This document shows, piece after piece, positions 49,639-58,874 of a DNA stretch of 64,000 bases (the first letter of the stretch is position 1; each line of letters opens with the position of its first letter). The notes beneath the pieces are model-generated. The model had not been told where the DNA came from, made no database searches, and worked only from the letters and a program-made list of their open reading frames with translations. The DNA lies in NCBI GenBank assembly GCA_021209875.1, contig JAGYVD010000008.1:558001-622000 (forward strand), read 5' to 3'. This DNA is from Rosellinia necatrix (lineage: Eukaryota; Ascomycota; Sordariomycetes; Xylariales; Xylariaceae). The position numbers were made by a program, and so were the translations under genes.

Positions 49639-51396
49639 ATGGCGAGAGAGAATGATCCAACCCTCCTAGCGGAGGCCAAGCGACAAGTGCGCTTTGAAGA
49701 GAACGACCTGAACAAACTAGCCCCGCGCAACAGTGCCCGACATGACCACTGCAAACTCCGGCGCCAGTCCTTGGAGTTCGTGAAGTTGTCGACGCAGGCT
49801 GACGACACCGATACGGCCGGGCGCTCCGACCAAGGAGATGAAAGCCATGATGGGGACAGGGAGGCAGAGAAACGGACCTATCGATACTTCCGTACTGAAA
49901 TTGCACCACCGGCAGTGATAGCTAAGGCACGCGTACGGCTGGCCCCTATGGAACTCCACAAGGACCTCATGGAACGAGTGGAGGCCGACGCCGCCCATTT
50001 TACCACGGACGGACAAGCAAAAGTGGCCTTCGCAGCGATGACGAGTGAGGGGAAGCGCGCGTTCCCCTCGTGGAACGGCCTTATGGACTTCCAACAGTTC
50101 GTGAAACTAGTCCAGGACCACCCTGAAGGCATGTACCATGAGTTTAAACACCGCTCCTTGTTCACGAGCGCCGCCTGGGATACTTTGAAAGACGTTGCCA
50201 ACATGATCAACAACACTGATGACAACCTTACGCAAATAATGCGCTGGGTAGATCAATTCGGCCCAAGAAGCGAGGAGGTCGAAGCCGACTTGAACCAGGC
50301 TTTGATTGAAGCCAACGAGAAAATTGAGATCTTGAAAGACCAGATTGTCGCGATGTCCGCTCAATTGGGCAGACCCAGTGGTCGCCCAGAGACTACTCCG
50401 GGACCCGACCCAGGAACCCCAAACTCGCAATACACCGAGGGAGGGTCGAAGTTGACCCCTAAGGCGGCCGAACCCCCCGTGTTTACGAGTGAAAAACCGG
50501 TGGGGGACAAGTCGGAAGTAAAGTTCAAACATTGGTTCATGCTCCTGAAGGGCAAACTTACCAAAAACAGCGACCATTTCCAGTATGAATCGGAAAAGAT
50601 CGATTATATCGCCAGTCGCATGGGAGGCAAGGCCTCCGAGAATCTCATGCCGTTCATCGTTAACGACCATGGTGAACCAATGCTGAAGACCAGTCGAGAA
50701 GTACTGGACCACCTATTCTCGTTCTACAATGACCCCAACGAGTACGAGGAAGCTAGGGTCAAGTACCGAGACTTGAAAATGGCAACAAGCGACAAGTTTA
50801 CCTCGTTCCACATCGAGTTTGCCCGTTGGGCCGGCACGGCAAGGGTTAACCCGAAAGACTTCAAACGGGACATGCACGACAAGTTGCCCAAGCGTCTAAA
50901 TGAACTCTGCGTGGACAAGTTGTATGACGACACAGTGGACTTTTCTGCTTACTGCAAGTACGTGCAGTTACACGACTACCAACAGCAGAAGAACTTCATC
51001 CAAAGCAAAGCCCTGAGGGAGAAGCGAAACACAGAAAGAAGCGAGAAGCCGGAAAGAGTCTTGACCACAGCTGCCAGGAGTAGTCCCCGACCGGGAGGTA
51101 CCTACCAACCGCGGAACAACGACGAAGGGGTAACGGCTATCGGACAAGCAAAGGACGGAACAAAGATCTACGCCAAACCGAAACTGGACCAATTTAAAGT
51201 CCTTATCTCGAAAGGCAAGTGCTTTGTCTGCCATAAACAAGGACACCGTAGCAACGATTGCCCCTACAAGGGCGACTTCGACCGACTGGATAATGTACGC
51301 GTTAGTGCCATCTTTGCAAAGACTATGGGAACAGACTATGCAGAGGAGGTGGACGCAGACAAAGAAGAGGAAAAAGAGACAGCCCAGGACAACTAG
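49639..51396 (+). CDS. gag: Gag polyprotein of chromovirus
   Basis: 585 aa, from ATG at 49639 to TAG at 51394-51396. It has an acidic/basic N-terminal part, a predicted helical region (about 210-255), a Pro/Gly/Thr linker, then a retrotransposon-Gag-type domain (about 290-450: FKHWFMLLKGKL, YIASRMGGKA, KYRDLKM, FHIEFARWAG). A CCHC zinc knuckle C-X2-C-X4-H-X4-C follows at 528-541 (C528, C531, H536, C541), for packaging RNA into the virus-like particle. The acidic tail overlaps the pol frame. It should form the capsid and nucleocapsid of the cytoplasmic particle. Confidence 0.95.
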   Translation: MARENDPTLLAEAKRQVRFEENDLNKLAPRNSARHDHCKLRRQSLEFVKLSTQADDTDTAGRSDQGDESHDGDREAEKRTYRYFRTEIAPPAVIAKARVRLAPMELHKDLMERVEADAAHFTTDGQAKVAFAAMTSEGKRAFPSWNGLMDFQQFVKLVQDHPEGMYHEFKHRSLFTSAAWDTLKDVANMINNTDDNLTQIMRWVDQFGPRSEEVEADLNQALIEANEKIEILKDQIVAMSAQLGRPSGRPETTPGPDPGTPNSQYTEGGSKLTPKAAEPPVFTSEKPVGDKSEVKFKHWFMLLKGKLTKNSDHFQYESEKIDYIASRMGGKASENLMPFIVNDHGEPMLKTSREVLDHLFSFYNDPNEYEEARVKYRDLKMATSDKFTSFHIEFARWAGTARVNPKDFKRDMHDKLPKRLNELCVDKLYDDTVDFSAYCKYVQLHDYQQQKNFIQSKALREKRNTERSEKPERVLTTAARSSPRPGGTYQPRNNDEGVTAIGQAKDGTKIYAKPKLDQFKVLISKGKCFVCHKQGHRSNDCPYKGDFDRLDNVRVSAIFAKTMGTDYAEEVDADKEEEKETAQDN

Positions 51397-51416
51397 ACTC
51401 CTTTCCTGGGCGAAGA

Positions 51417-54400
51417 GTGTCGGCACTTAGTGTGGTACAATGTGGGAAGATCCCGTTTGACTTTCTGAAAGGCATACTGGGAGGGAACCCGCTTCTTATA
51501 GATTGTACCGTAGCAAACAATGGACTCACACTGTCTACTAAAGCTTTGGCCGACACGGGAGCAGACGCATACATTCTGATCAGTGTGACTTTTGCCGCGC
51601 AGGTAATGAAGTATCTAAGACCTGAGACTATAACGGGTTTTGAACCAGCCACTATTGCCGGGTACGACGGCAATTCGACCCAGCAGGTAGACTTGGCCCT
51701 AAGATCACACTTCAGGGTGCAAGGGAGGACCGTGCAGGGGGCTCCCCTGATAGTCATCAACATGAAACACGACGTGATTATTGGAAAGAAGTATTATGAC
51801 CACCACGACGTGCTGGTAGATTCCCCGCGCAAACGACTCTTATTTCCAAGCGACTGGGAACCCGAATACCGGGTCCCCGAGATCTCCATGGACGAAGCGG
51901 GAGACCTGTTAAAACATCCCAAACATCAGGAGGATGTTGCCCGGAGGGAGAAGCTGATGAACCAGGAGGACAAAAGGCGCAGGGATGGTCGACTTAGTCA
52001 GGTGCGGCAAGAGGAGAGATTACGAGCTCGAGGTATTCTAAACCAAATACAGCAAAAGATTACCCAGCTGAAGGCCACACCGACCACTGGGGACGCAAGC
52101 CTGGAAAGCCCTCACCCTTCTAGAACCACCCCGGTGCAAGTCTTGAAACCCCAGAACCGGCGGGTGCCCTGGGCGAAAGATAAGACTATGCAGGAAATAC
52201 ATAAAATGGAAAGGATACTAGGCCAAGAGGCTGAACCAGCCCCCAAGGTGACGAGAACTAGGCCTAAAACGGAAACTCCGCCGGAGAAGGACGCCCAAGG
52301 CCCTTATCAACTCCGGCGAGATGCCATCGGATGGTACAAACACCGACCAATAGAGATTGCGACTATCGGGGCCGTGGCCTTCGATATAACGTTACGACAA
52401 GATGGCACAGTGTGTCACGGCGTGACTACGCTGCATGAGATTGATAAAATAATAGACAATAAACGACAGGAGACCCAAGATAGGCTGTTGTCCAGAGACG
52501 AGGTGGAATTGAGAGAGAACTCGCGACAGATCGTCCCGGAAGCTCACCACGAGTATCTGGATGTCTTCTCAAAGGCCGCTTCAGACGACCTGCCCCCACA
52601 TAGGTCGGGAGTGGATCACCGCCTAACTCTAGATCGAGACCCAGAGACACTGGGGTATAGTCCTCTCTACAAGATGTCACTCGAGGAAGCTGAGACCTGC
52701 CGACAGTACATTCGCGACAACCTGGCGAAAGGATTTATAGAGCCTACGCTGGCCCCCTGGGCCGCCCCTGTGTTGTTCGCACGAAAAGGTGACGGATCGT
52801 TACGTCTGTGCGTCGACTACAGGAAGTTGAACGCCCTGACACAAAAAGATCGATACCCGTTGCCACTAATCGAGGAGACACTGGCCCGTATGGCACAGGC
52901 CAAAATATTCACTAAGATCGACATCAGACAAGCATTCCATCGTATCCGTATCGCAGAAGGAGACGAAAAGTTGACCGCTTTCCGGACGCGATACGGAGCC
53001 TATCAGTTTAAAGTACTGCCTTTTGGATTGACCAACGGGCCAGCGACTTTTCAGAGGTACATTAACGACACATTGCGGGAATACCTGGATATTTTCTGTA
53101 CGGCCTATATTGATGATATCCTGATTTATTCGGATAACGAACTGGAACATCGACATCACGTAAATAAAGTGTTACTACGCCTTAGGGAAGCAGGATTGCA
53201 AGCCGACCTAAAGAAATGTGAGTTCTATGTAAAGAAGACTAAGTTCCTCGGGTTTATTATCGGGACTGAGGGTGTGGAGGTCGACCCCGATAAAGTCGAG
53301 ATTATTTATAGCTGGAAGGCACCCGAGGAAAAAGGCAAGGCGTTACTGAAAGGAGTGCGATCGTTCCTGGGTTTCTGCAACTTCTACAGGAAGTTTATCC
53401 ACGAGTATGGACGAATAGCCAAGCCGTTAAGTAACCTGACTTGCACCGGGGCCGACCTGACTTGGTCGGACTCCTGCCAAAGAGCGTTCGAGACGCTAAA
53501 GAACAAACTGACCAGCGCGCCGGTGCTAAAGCATTTCAACTACGAGGACGAAACCCGGATGGAGACAGATGCATCCGACGGTGTGGCCGCCGGCGTCCTG
53601 TCGCAGAGAAAGACCGCAGACGCCCCGTGGCAGCCAGTCGCATTTTACTCGGAAACCCTCCACGACGCAGAATTAAACTACGGTATCCACGACAAAGAAA
53701 TGCTGGCAGTAGTCAAAGGGCTGCTTTGTTGGAGAGCGGAACTGATGGGCCTACAGCGACTGCAGCCGTTCCTGGTCATCACGGATCACGCCGCACTGGA
53801 GTATTTTGGCGTGAAGAGAATCCTGAACCTGAGACAGGCTGGGTGGGCCGAGCTTATCGCGCACTACAACTTCAACATTACGTATCGCCCGGGATCGAAG
53901 AACACAATAGCGGACATCCTCTCTAGACCAATGGAGGACTTGAAAACACAGAAACAGCGAAAAGACGAACAGAGGACCATGGCCCTCTTTAAACCAGTGA
54001 CTTCCGGGATAGTAGGGAGCGTATGTGAAATATGCACTGTGGGTGACATTACGCCCCCACCGCTGTCAGGGGTGGTACTTATGGACGCGGTACTTGAGGC
54101 CAATCGACACGACACCAGCCTAGATGGGTACCGAGAAAGAGCCCGAGCTAACGAGGACCCTGACTGGTCGATGTTAGGGGACCTTTTACTACACAAGGGA
54201 AGGTTGGTTGTTCCTGAGTCGGATAATCTGCGGACCCGAGTAATTGAGGAAGCCCACGCAAGGCTGGCAACGGCACATCCAGGCCGCGGAAAGACAAGAC
54301 GCCTGGTGTCCCAACGTTATTGGTGGCCGAAGCTGCACCACGAGGTCGACCGATACGTGGCAAACTGTCCCTGTCGTTCTGCGAAAGTCCCCCGCGACAA

Positions 54401-55697
54401 GACACCAGGAAAGCTGACCCCTCTACCGGTGCCAGAGTACGTATGGCAACACGTAGTAGTCGATTTTAAGAGCTTCCCTGAGGACGAGTATGGGAATGAT
54501 ATGACATTCTGTGTGATCGATAGACTGTCAAAACTGACGTGGACGACTGCATGCAAGAAGTCGGTGACGGCAAAAGATGCCGCCAGAATGTATTACGAAG
54601 GTCCTTACCGAGTGTACGGGTGGCCAGAGACGGTAGTTAGCGACAAAGGAGGCCAATTCGTCGCCGATTTTACAGACGAGCTGTCGAAAATCCACGGCAC
54701 AAAGCTGGACTTCTCTGCAGCGGGACACCATCAATCAGTGGGACAAGTGGAAATAATGCATCAATGGATGGATCAGCGGCTGCGACCATACATTAACCAC
54801 TTCCAGAAGGACTGGTCTAGAGCGCTTCCAGCCCTGGACGCCGTACAAGCGTCCCTGCCCCACGAGGCCTTGGGAGGGCTGTCCCCAAGAGAGGTACTAA
54901 CGGGAAGACCGATGAACATGACGTTCGACTGGGAGTCTCGGACAAAGGCGAAGCAACTACAAGGGAGACAAGTCAGGGAGAGACTATCTAGAGAGGAAGC
55001 TCAGGCGTTCGCGAGAAGGGTCCGCGACTACGTCGAAGAAGCGAGAATACAGGTGCGGGAAGCACAACAACGAATGATTACACAGGCCAACAAGCATCGA
55101 CGAGACCCGGACTTTACGGTTGGGGACCACGTATTTGTGCTGCGAAAGAAAGGAGAACAGACCGATCGACCCAGCGACAAGCTGGACTACCCAATGACGC
55201 GACAGGCCTACAAGATTGTCGACACTAGGGCCGACCGTCCTAACACATTTAAACTGGAATTGCCAACGGCATGGCGAGGGAGCCGCTGGTTCCACGCCGA
55301 ACGACTACGAAAATGCGCTAATGATCCCTTACCCGGACAAGAGGTGCCCCGACCAGAGGGGGAAGTAGTTGACGAAGCGCTGGGAGAAGAGGAATGGGAG
55401 GTAGAGGAGATCCTGTCATCGAGAATCCGAAGGAAAAAACTGTTCTACAAAGTGTCTTGGAAGGGCTGGGAGCACGACGATAATTGGTACCCGGCCGCCG
55501 ACCTGAAGAACGCCCCAGTCAGGCTGAGGGAGTACCACGACAAATACCCGGAGGAGGCGGGACCACCGAAGCGGCTACAAAACTGGATTGAGGCGGCCAA
55601 AGAAGGTACATTCGCTGAGGCGCATAAGGACGACAATACACCGGAAAACGAGACACAGCCAAAATCACGGGTGAGGCGCAGGTGGCACGGTAGATAG
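51417..55697 (+). CDS. pol: Pol polyprotein (PR-RT-RH-INT-chromodomain)
   Basis: 1426 codons counted from the GTG at 51417. The frame has no ATG nearby and is open back to 51306, overlapping the gag end in the -1 frame, so a Gag-Pol fusion by -1 frameshifting is expected. Protease: DTGA at 46-49. RT: LCVDYRKLN and KIDIRQAFH with YIDD at 564-567. RNase H: ETDASDG from 716, with TDHAALEYF. Integrase: zinc finger H947, H954, C984, C986, with only one residue between the cysteines where two are usual, then the catalytic triad D1016, D1076, E1112 (D-X59-D-X35-E). Chromodomain: EWEVEEIL (from 1326), FYKVSWKGW, NWYPAADL, which in this group tethers integration to heterochromatin marks. This is consistent with its insertion in an AT-rich block. 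Confidence 0.95.
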   Translation: MSALSVVQCGKIPFDFLKGILGGNPLLIDCTVANNGLTLSTKALADTGADAYILISVTFAAQVMKYLRPETITGFEPATIAGYDGNSTQQVDLALRSHFRVQGRTVQGAPLIVINMKHDVIIGKKYYDHHDVLVDSPRKRLLFPSDWEPEYRVPEISMDEAGDLLKHPKHQEDVARREKLMNQEDKRRRDGRLSQVRQEERLRARGILNQIQQKITQLKATPTTGDASLESPHPSRTTPVQVLKPQNRRVPWAKDKTMQEIHKMERILGQEAEPAPKVTRTRPKTETPPEKDAQGPYQLRRDAIGWYKHRPIEIATIGAVAFDITLRQDGTVCHGVTTLHEIDKIIDNKRQETQDRLLSRDEVELRENSRQIVPEAHHEYLDVFSKAASDDLPPHRSGVDHRLTLDRDPETLGYSPLYKMSLEEAETCRQYIRDNLAKGFIEPTLAPWAAPVLFARKGDGSLRLCVDYRKLNALTQKDRYPLPLIEETLARMAQAKIFTKIDIRQAFHRIRIAEGDEKLTAFRTRYGAYQFKVLPFGLTNGPATFQRYINDTLREYLDIFCTAYIDDILIYSDNELEHRHHVNKVLLRLREAGLQADLKKCEFYVKKTKFLGFIIGTEGVEVDPDKVEIIYSWKAPEEKGKALLKGVRSFLGFCNFYRKFIHEYGRIAKPLSNLTCTGADLTWSDSCQRAFETLKNKLTSAPVLKHFNYEDETRMETDASDGVAAGVLSQRKTADAPWQPVAFYSETLHDAELNYGIHDKEMLAVVKGLLCWRAELMGLQRLQPFLVITDHAALEYFGVKRILNLRQAGWAELIAHYNFNITYRPGSKNTIADILSRPMEDLKTQKQRKDEQRTMALFKPVTSGIVGSVCEICTVGDITPPPLSGVVLMDAVLEANRHDTSLDGYRERARANEDPDWSMLGDLLLHKGRLVVPESDNLRTRVIEEAHARLATAHPGRGKTRRLVSQRYWWPKLHHEVDRYVANCPCRSAKVPRDKTPGKLTPLPVPEYVWQHVVVDFKSFPEDEYGNDMTFCVIDRLSKLTWTTACKKSVTAKDAARMYYEGPYRVYGWPETVVSDKGGQFVADFTDELSKIHGTKLDFSAAGHHQSVGQVEIMHQWMDQRLRPYINHFQKDWSRALPALDAVQASLPHEALGGLSPREVLTGRPMNMTFDWESRTKAKQLQGRQVRERLSREEAQAFARRVRDYVEEARIQVREAQQRMITQANKHRRDPDFTVGDHVFVLRKKGEQTDRPSDKLDYPMTRQAYKIVDTRADRPNTFKLELPTAWRGSRWFHAERLRKCANDPLPGQEVPRPEGEVVDEALGEEEWEVEEILSSRIRRKKLFYKVSWKGWEHDDNWYPAADLKNAPVRLREYHDKYPEEAGPPKRLQNWIEAAKEGTFAEAHKDDNTPENETQPKSRVRRRWHGR

Positions 55698-55942
55698 CCT
55701 AATTAAGGGACAAATCGGGTAAGAATTGACTGATTGGCGTGATGGGTATGGAACCAGGAATTGAGGACCCCTGGATTTCGACCAATCACGTACGCCGAGG
55801 GTATTCCTCCACTGCCTGGGAGTGTCAATTCGAAGGTCCCCGGTTCAAGCCCCAGGCGTGGCGCGAACGGCCTTGAAAAAAAAAATCAGCTTAGCATGTC
55901 TTTGGCCCCGCGCGGCTAAAGACTCGGGCCGAGTCTTTTTGC
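55698..55942 (+). promoter_or_regulatory. Structured 3' untranslated region of chromovirus
   Basis: Non-coding but kept in the mutated sibling. Pairings visible by eye: TGATTGG (55731-55737) with CCAATCA (55782-55788), GCCTGGG (55814-55820) with CCCAGGC (55851-55857), and a 21-bp near-perfect palindrome (55918-55938) followed by a T run (55936-55940). It also contains A-box-like TGGCGTGATGG (55735) and B-box-like GGTTCAAGCCC (55842). Possible roles are RNA packaging, 3' end formation or an old tRNA-derived insert. None is shown. Confidence 0.5.
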
Positions 55943-55952
55943 GGGGGGGGGA
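55943..55952 (+). other. Polypurine tract
   Basis: GGGGGGGGGA just before the 3' LTR (one T lies between). It is the expected primer site for plus-strand DNA synthesis. Confidence 0.85.
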
Positions 55953-55953
55953 T

Positions 55954-56223
55954 TGTCATGACCCACAGCCATGATGGCCCTGATTGGCTGCACGAATGAG
56001 TGGCCTGGCGGCCCCTGATTGGTTCCCCGGCTAAGTGGGTACAAGTACGAGGTGGTGAATGCGGTAGGCCAGTCACGTAGTGAATGGCCAGTAGTATGTA
56101 CAAGTAGGAATTCTGGCCGTTGGCCCTGTGTATAGTTCTCTTCTTTTCTCAACCTTAGTTTTTCTTCCCAATACATAGGTATAGTTGGGCTCCGCTCCAA
56201 CTGCCGCTATTGCAGCCATCACA
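55954..56223 (+). repeat. 3' LTR of intact chromovirus
   Basis: 270 bp; I found no difference from the 5' LTR on reading both. This implies recent integration or recent gene conversion. Confidence 0.95.
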
Positions 56224-56228
56224 CTATT
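56224..56228 (+). repeat. Target-site duplication CTATT (right)
   Basis: Matches 49273-49277. Confidence 0.95.
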
Positions 56229-56525
56229 TATATATTATATTTTATTATTATAATCCTGCAAAAATATTATATATATTGTTGCACCAGTCACAAATAAGAA
56301 GTCAAGGCTCCAGCAATAAGTGATGTATTGTACGAAAATCTACAGATGAAAAAGGAAAGAGTAAGTGGGAGGAATTAGCCCACTAGAATTCTGGCTAAGT
56401 GCAGGTGTGTGGGGTGGGTCCAGTCTATGCGCTACAGCTGGTCTGTGCGCACCAGTTGGCAACAGGTGTACGGATGTCCTGTGCGTGCCACGCACGCTAC
56501 AGGAAGGACCAGTCATCCGTAACTT
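56229..56525. other. Short DNA island of near-normal composition
   Basis: About 235 bp from 56290 have ordinary GC content and no RIP look, lying between the right duplication of the chromovirus and the continuing AT-rich element. It includes GTGCGCACC and CGTGCCACGCACG inverted repeats. It is not present at the left side of the insertion, so it may be a separate small insertion. No coding potential. Confidence 0.45.
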
Positions 56526-58687
56526 ATATAAATAAATAGCTTATTAAAAAAAAGCTTTAAAATAAGATTATTTTATATTAAAAATAAATATATATAAAAA
56601 CCAGGATTAAGAATTTTAAATATATAAGTGTTGCTAATAATATTTTTAAGTTGCTATATATTATAACTAAAAATAAAATATAAACCCTCTAAGCTAGAAA
56701 TAGCTTGCGTAATATAAACATATTAACGCCTGCAAACTATAATTAAAGCTTTAATTAACCTTGTAGTTTTTTTTACTGATTATTTAATAATAAAAAATAT
56801 ATTAAACTAAATTAAACTTAACAGTAGATCTATTAACCGTACAAACAAATGTTTAATTAACGCGTTTATATACCTGTTATAATACAGACTACAAGTATAT
56901 TATATGCTAGGCAGATTAAACTTTATTTCAGATATATTTAATTAATTAAAAAATATTACTAACTTAATAAATATCGAAAAAAAAATAATTTAAACAAATA
57001 AAAAACTAGTACTAAATAACATATAAATAATATATTTAAAACTAATAATAAAAAAAACAGTAAAAGCTAAAATTATAGCAGATTATATTAAAAATCCTAA
57101 GTATTAAAAAGTTTTAAAAACGATTTATAAAAGCAATAAAAACGTTGCAAATTTTTCCAAGCCTAGATATTTTTTTACTATTATAAATAATTTATTATAT
57201 AACGTTAACCGGAGAAATAAGCATAGATTATACGTACTTAAAAAATAAATAGCTAAATTTCTAGCAATAGCATATAACAACAAACACTATTTTAGTAAAC
57301 AACGTATAATAAAAAAATTAAAGCTTTATATAATTAAATTAAAAACTTATAAAATAAAAGCATACTTAGATTATTACAACAAATATAAGTTATGCAGTAC
57401 TAGCAGAGAAAAGCCGCACAGTAATTATTAACCTATTCGACCAGAAAATACTAAGCTAATAAAAATAATTGCAATAAACTTTATTATAAGCCTACTTAAA
57501 ATATTATTTTTAGCTACACTATAGCAATCAGAAAAATTTAATTATTATAACGTACTAATAATAATAATATATGCTATATTAAAACGTTTATTATTTATTC
57601 CGGGCAACAAAAAATATTTTGTTAAAAACTAGGCAGAAGTATTAGCTAAGCAATTCTTATTATTTAATTAAAATGTATTAAGCGGTATTATTTTTAATTA
57701 GGATTATAAATTTACTTCTGAATTTTAAACAAAGCTTTAAAAAGCTATAAAAACAAAACTTTTAATAATAACTTTTTATTATTTATAAAATAATAGTTTA
57801 TTTAAACAAAAAAATTAAACAATAAAAATCGTTATTTAATACTATATATATATATATTTAAACTACGATTAAGTAAATATGTTGCTATTTCTGTAATAAA
57901 ACTTAAATAAAACATATTTAAAACTTATTAAATTATTAGCCTATAAACAGCTTTTTAAATTTTAATTATTTAGATTTAACGATTTTTTTGCTAATATAAA
58001 AATAAGTATAATTATTAAAAATATCTAATTTATATAAGAACATTTTTATAAAAATATAAAATTAGCTATAAACTTTATAGCAGCGCATATAAAATAATAT
58101 TATAACGATAAATATAAATTAATAAAGTTTAATATAAAAATATAATATATTTAAAACTTTATTTAAAATATTATTTTTTTAAAAAGCCGTTTAAAAAATA
58201 TTTTTAATAGCGCGCAAAACTATAAAAAATTAAAAAAAAAGTTGGTAGATTAGCTTATAAATTAAAATTGCCGGAAATTTTTAATATTTATTTTGTTATT
58301 TTAGTCGCGCATTTATTACTTAAAAACACTAGTAAAAATTTTTTTTACTAAAAAATACTAGCACCAGGGCTAATGTTTAAAAAGCAGGACTTAAAAAAAA
58401 AAAACAACTTATTTAAGATTGAAATAATTTTTAAGCATTAAATAAACTATATTAAAAATAAATTCGATTATTTTATTAAATAAAAAAAATATAGTTATAA
58501 AAACAACTAGTAAAAATTAAAGTAGCAACTATATAGTGCTAAAAAACTAATTAAAAAATATTAAAATCAAAAAAAAAATAGACCTCTGCTAAAAAAATTA
58601 AAAAAGAGCTATAGCTGACCTTATAAACAGTAAAAAGAAGTTATGTAATTATTAAAAATAATAACGCTTTATTATAGCCCTAACATT
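56526..58687 (+). mobile_element. Older Gypsy element, 3' part (RIP-mutated)
   Basis: Continuation of the element cut at 49277. Plus-strand reading, with stops, follows the end of RNase H (around 56700-56930), then a Gypsy integrase: an FTSEFW-like segment near 57715, an HPQT-like segment near 57780 and an ANIEI-like segment near 57990. Then comes a KFNIED-like stretch and a degraded chromodomain-like end near 58440-58500. No frame is open. Confidence 0.6.
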
Positions 58688-58874
58688 TAATACAGTTAAA
58701 GAAAAAAAAGCTTTTTATCTAGCTAACATAGCTAGCTAAATAAAGATTGTATAAATTAGATAAAGTATTAGCCTAAAGCTTCTAGTTCTGCAGGGACCAG
58801 AAGCCCTTCCTTTTTTAATTCTATATTACACTTTTACAGACTTAACCATACTACCCCTAGTAAACCTTACTAAA
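58688..58874 (+). repeat. LTR-like direct repeat, right copy (older Gypsy)
   Basis: Same-orientation match to 43334-43520. Here the left part is mutated and the right part (CAGGGACCAGAAGCCC region) retains G and C. Together they bracket about 8.6 kb of older element once the 6.95-kb insertion is removed. Confidence 0.75.

Larger units (their letters stand above)
49278..56223 (+). mobile_element. Intact Ty3/Gypsy chromovirus
   Basis: 6946 bp with two 270-bp LTRs that read as identical, a 5-bp CTATT duplication, a primer-binding site, gag, pol in the -1 frame, a polypurine tract and a C-terminal chromodomain. Domain order is protease, RT, RNase H, integrase, chromodomain, which defines the chromovirus branch. 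Its normal base composition contrasts with the AT-rich DNA around it. It is a young insertion and apparently coding-competent. Its mutated sibling is 11694-18573; further solo LTRs lie at 10615, 26346 and 37924. Confidence 0.97.

Noticed and set aside
53441..53926. Alternative frame inside pol
   Set aside because: A shadow frame within the RNase H region; no domain of its own.
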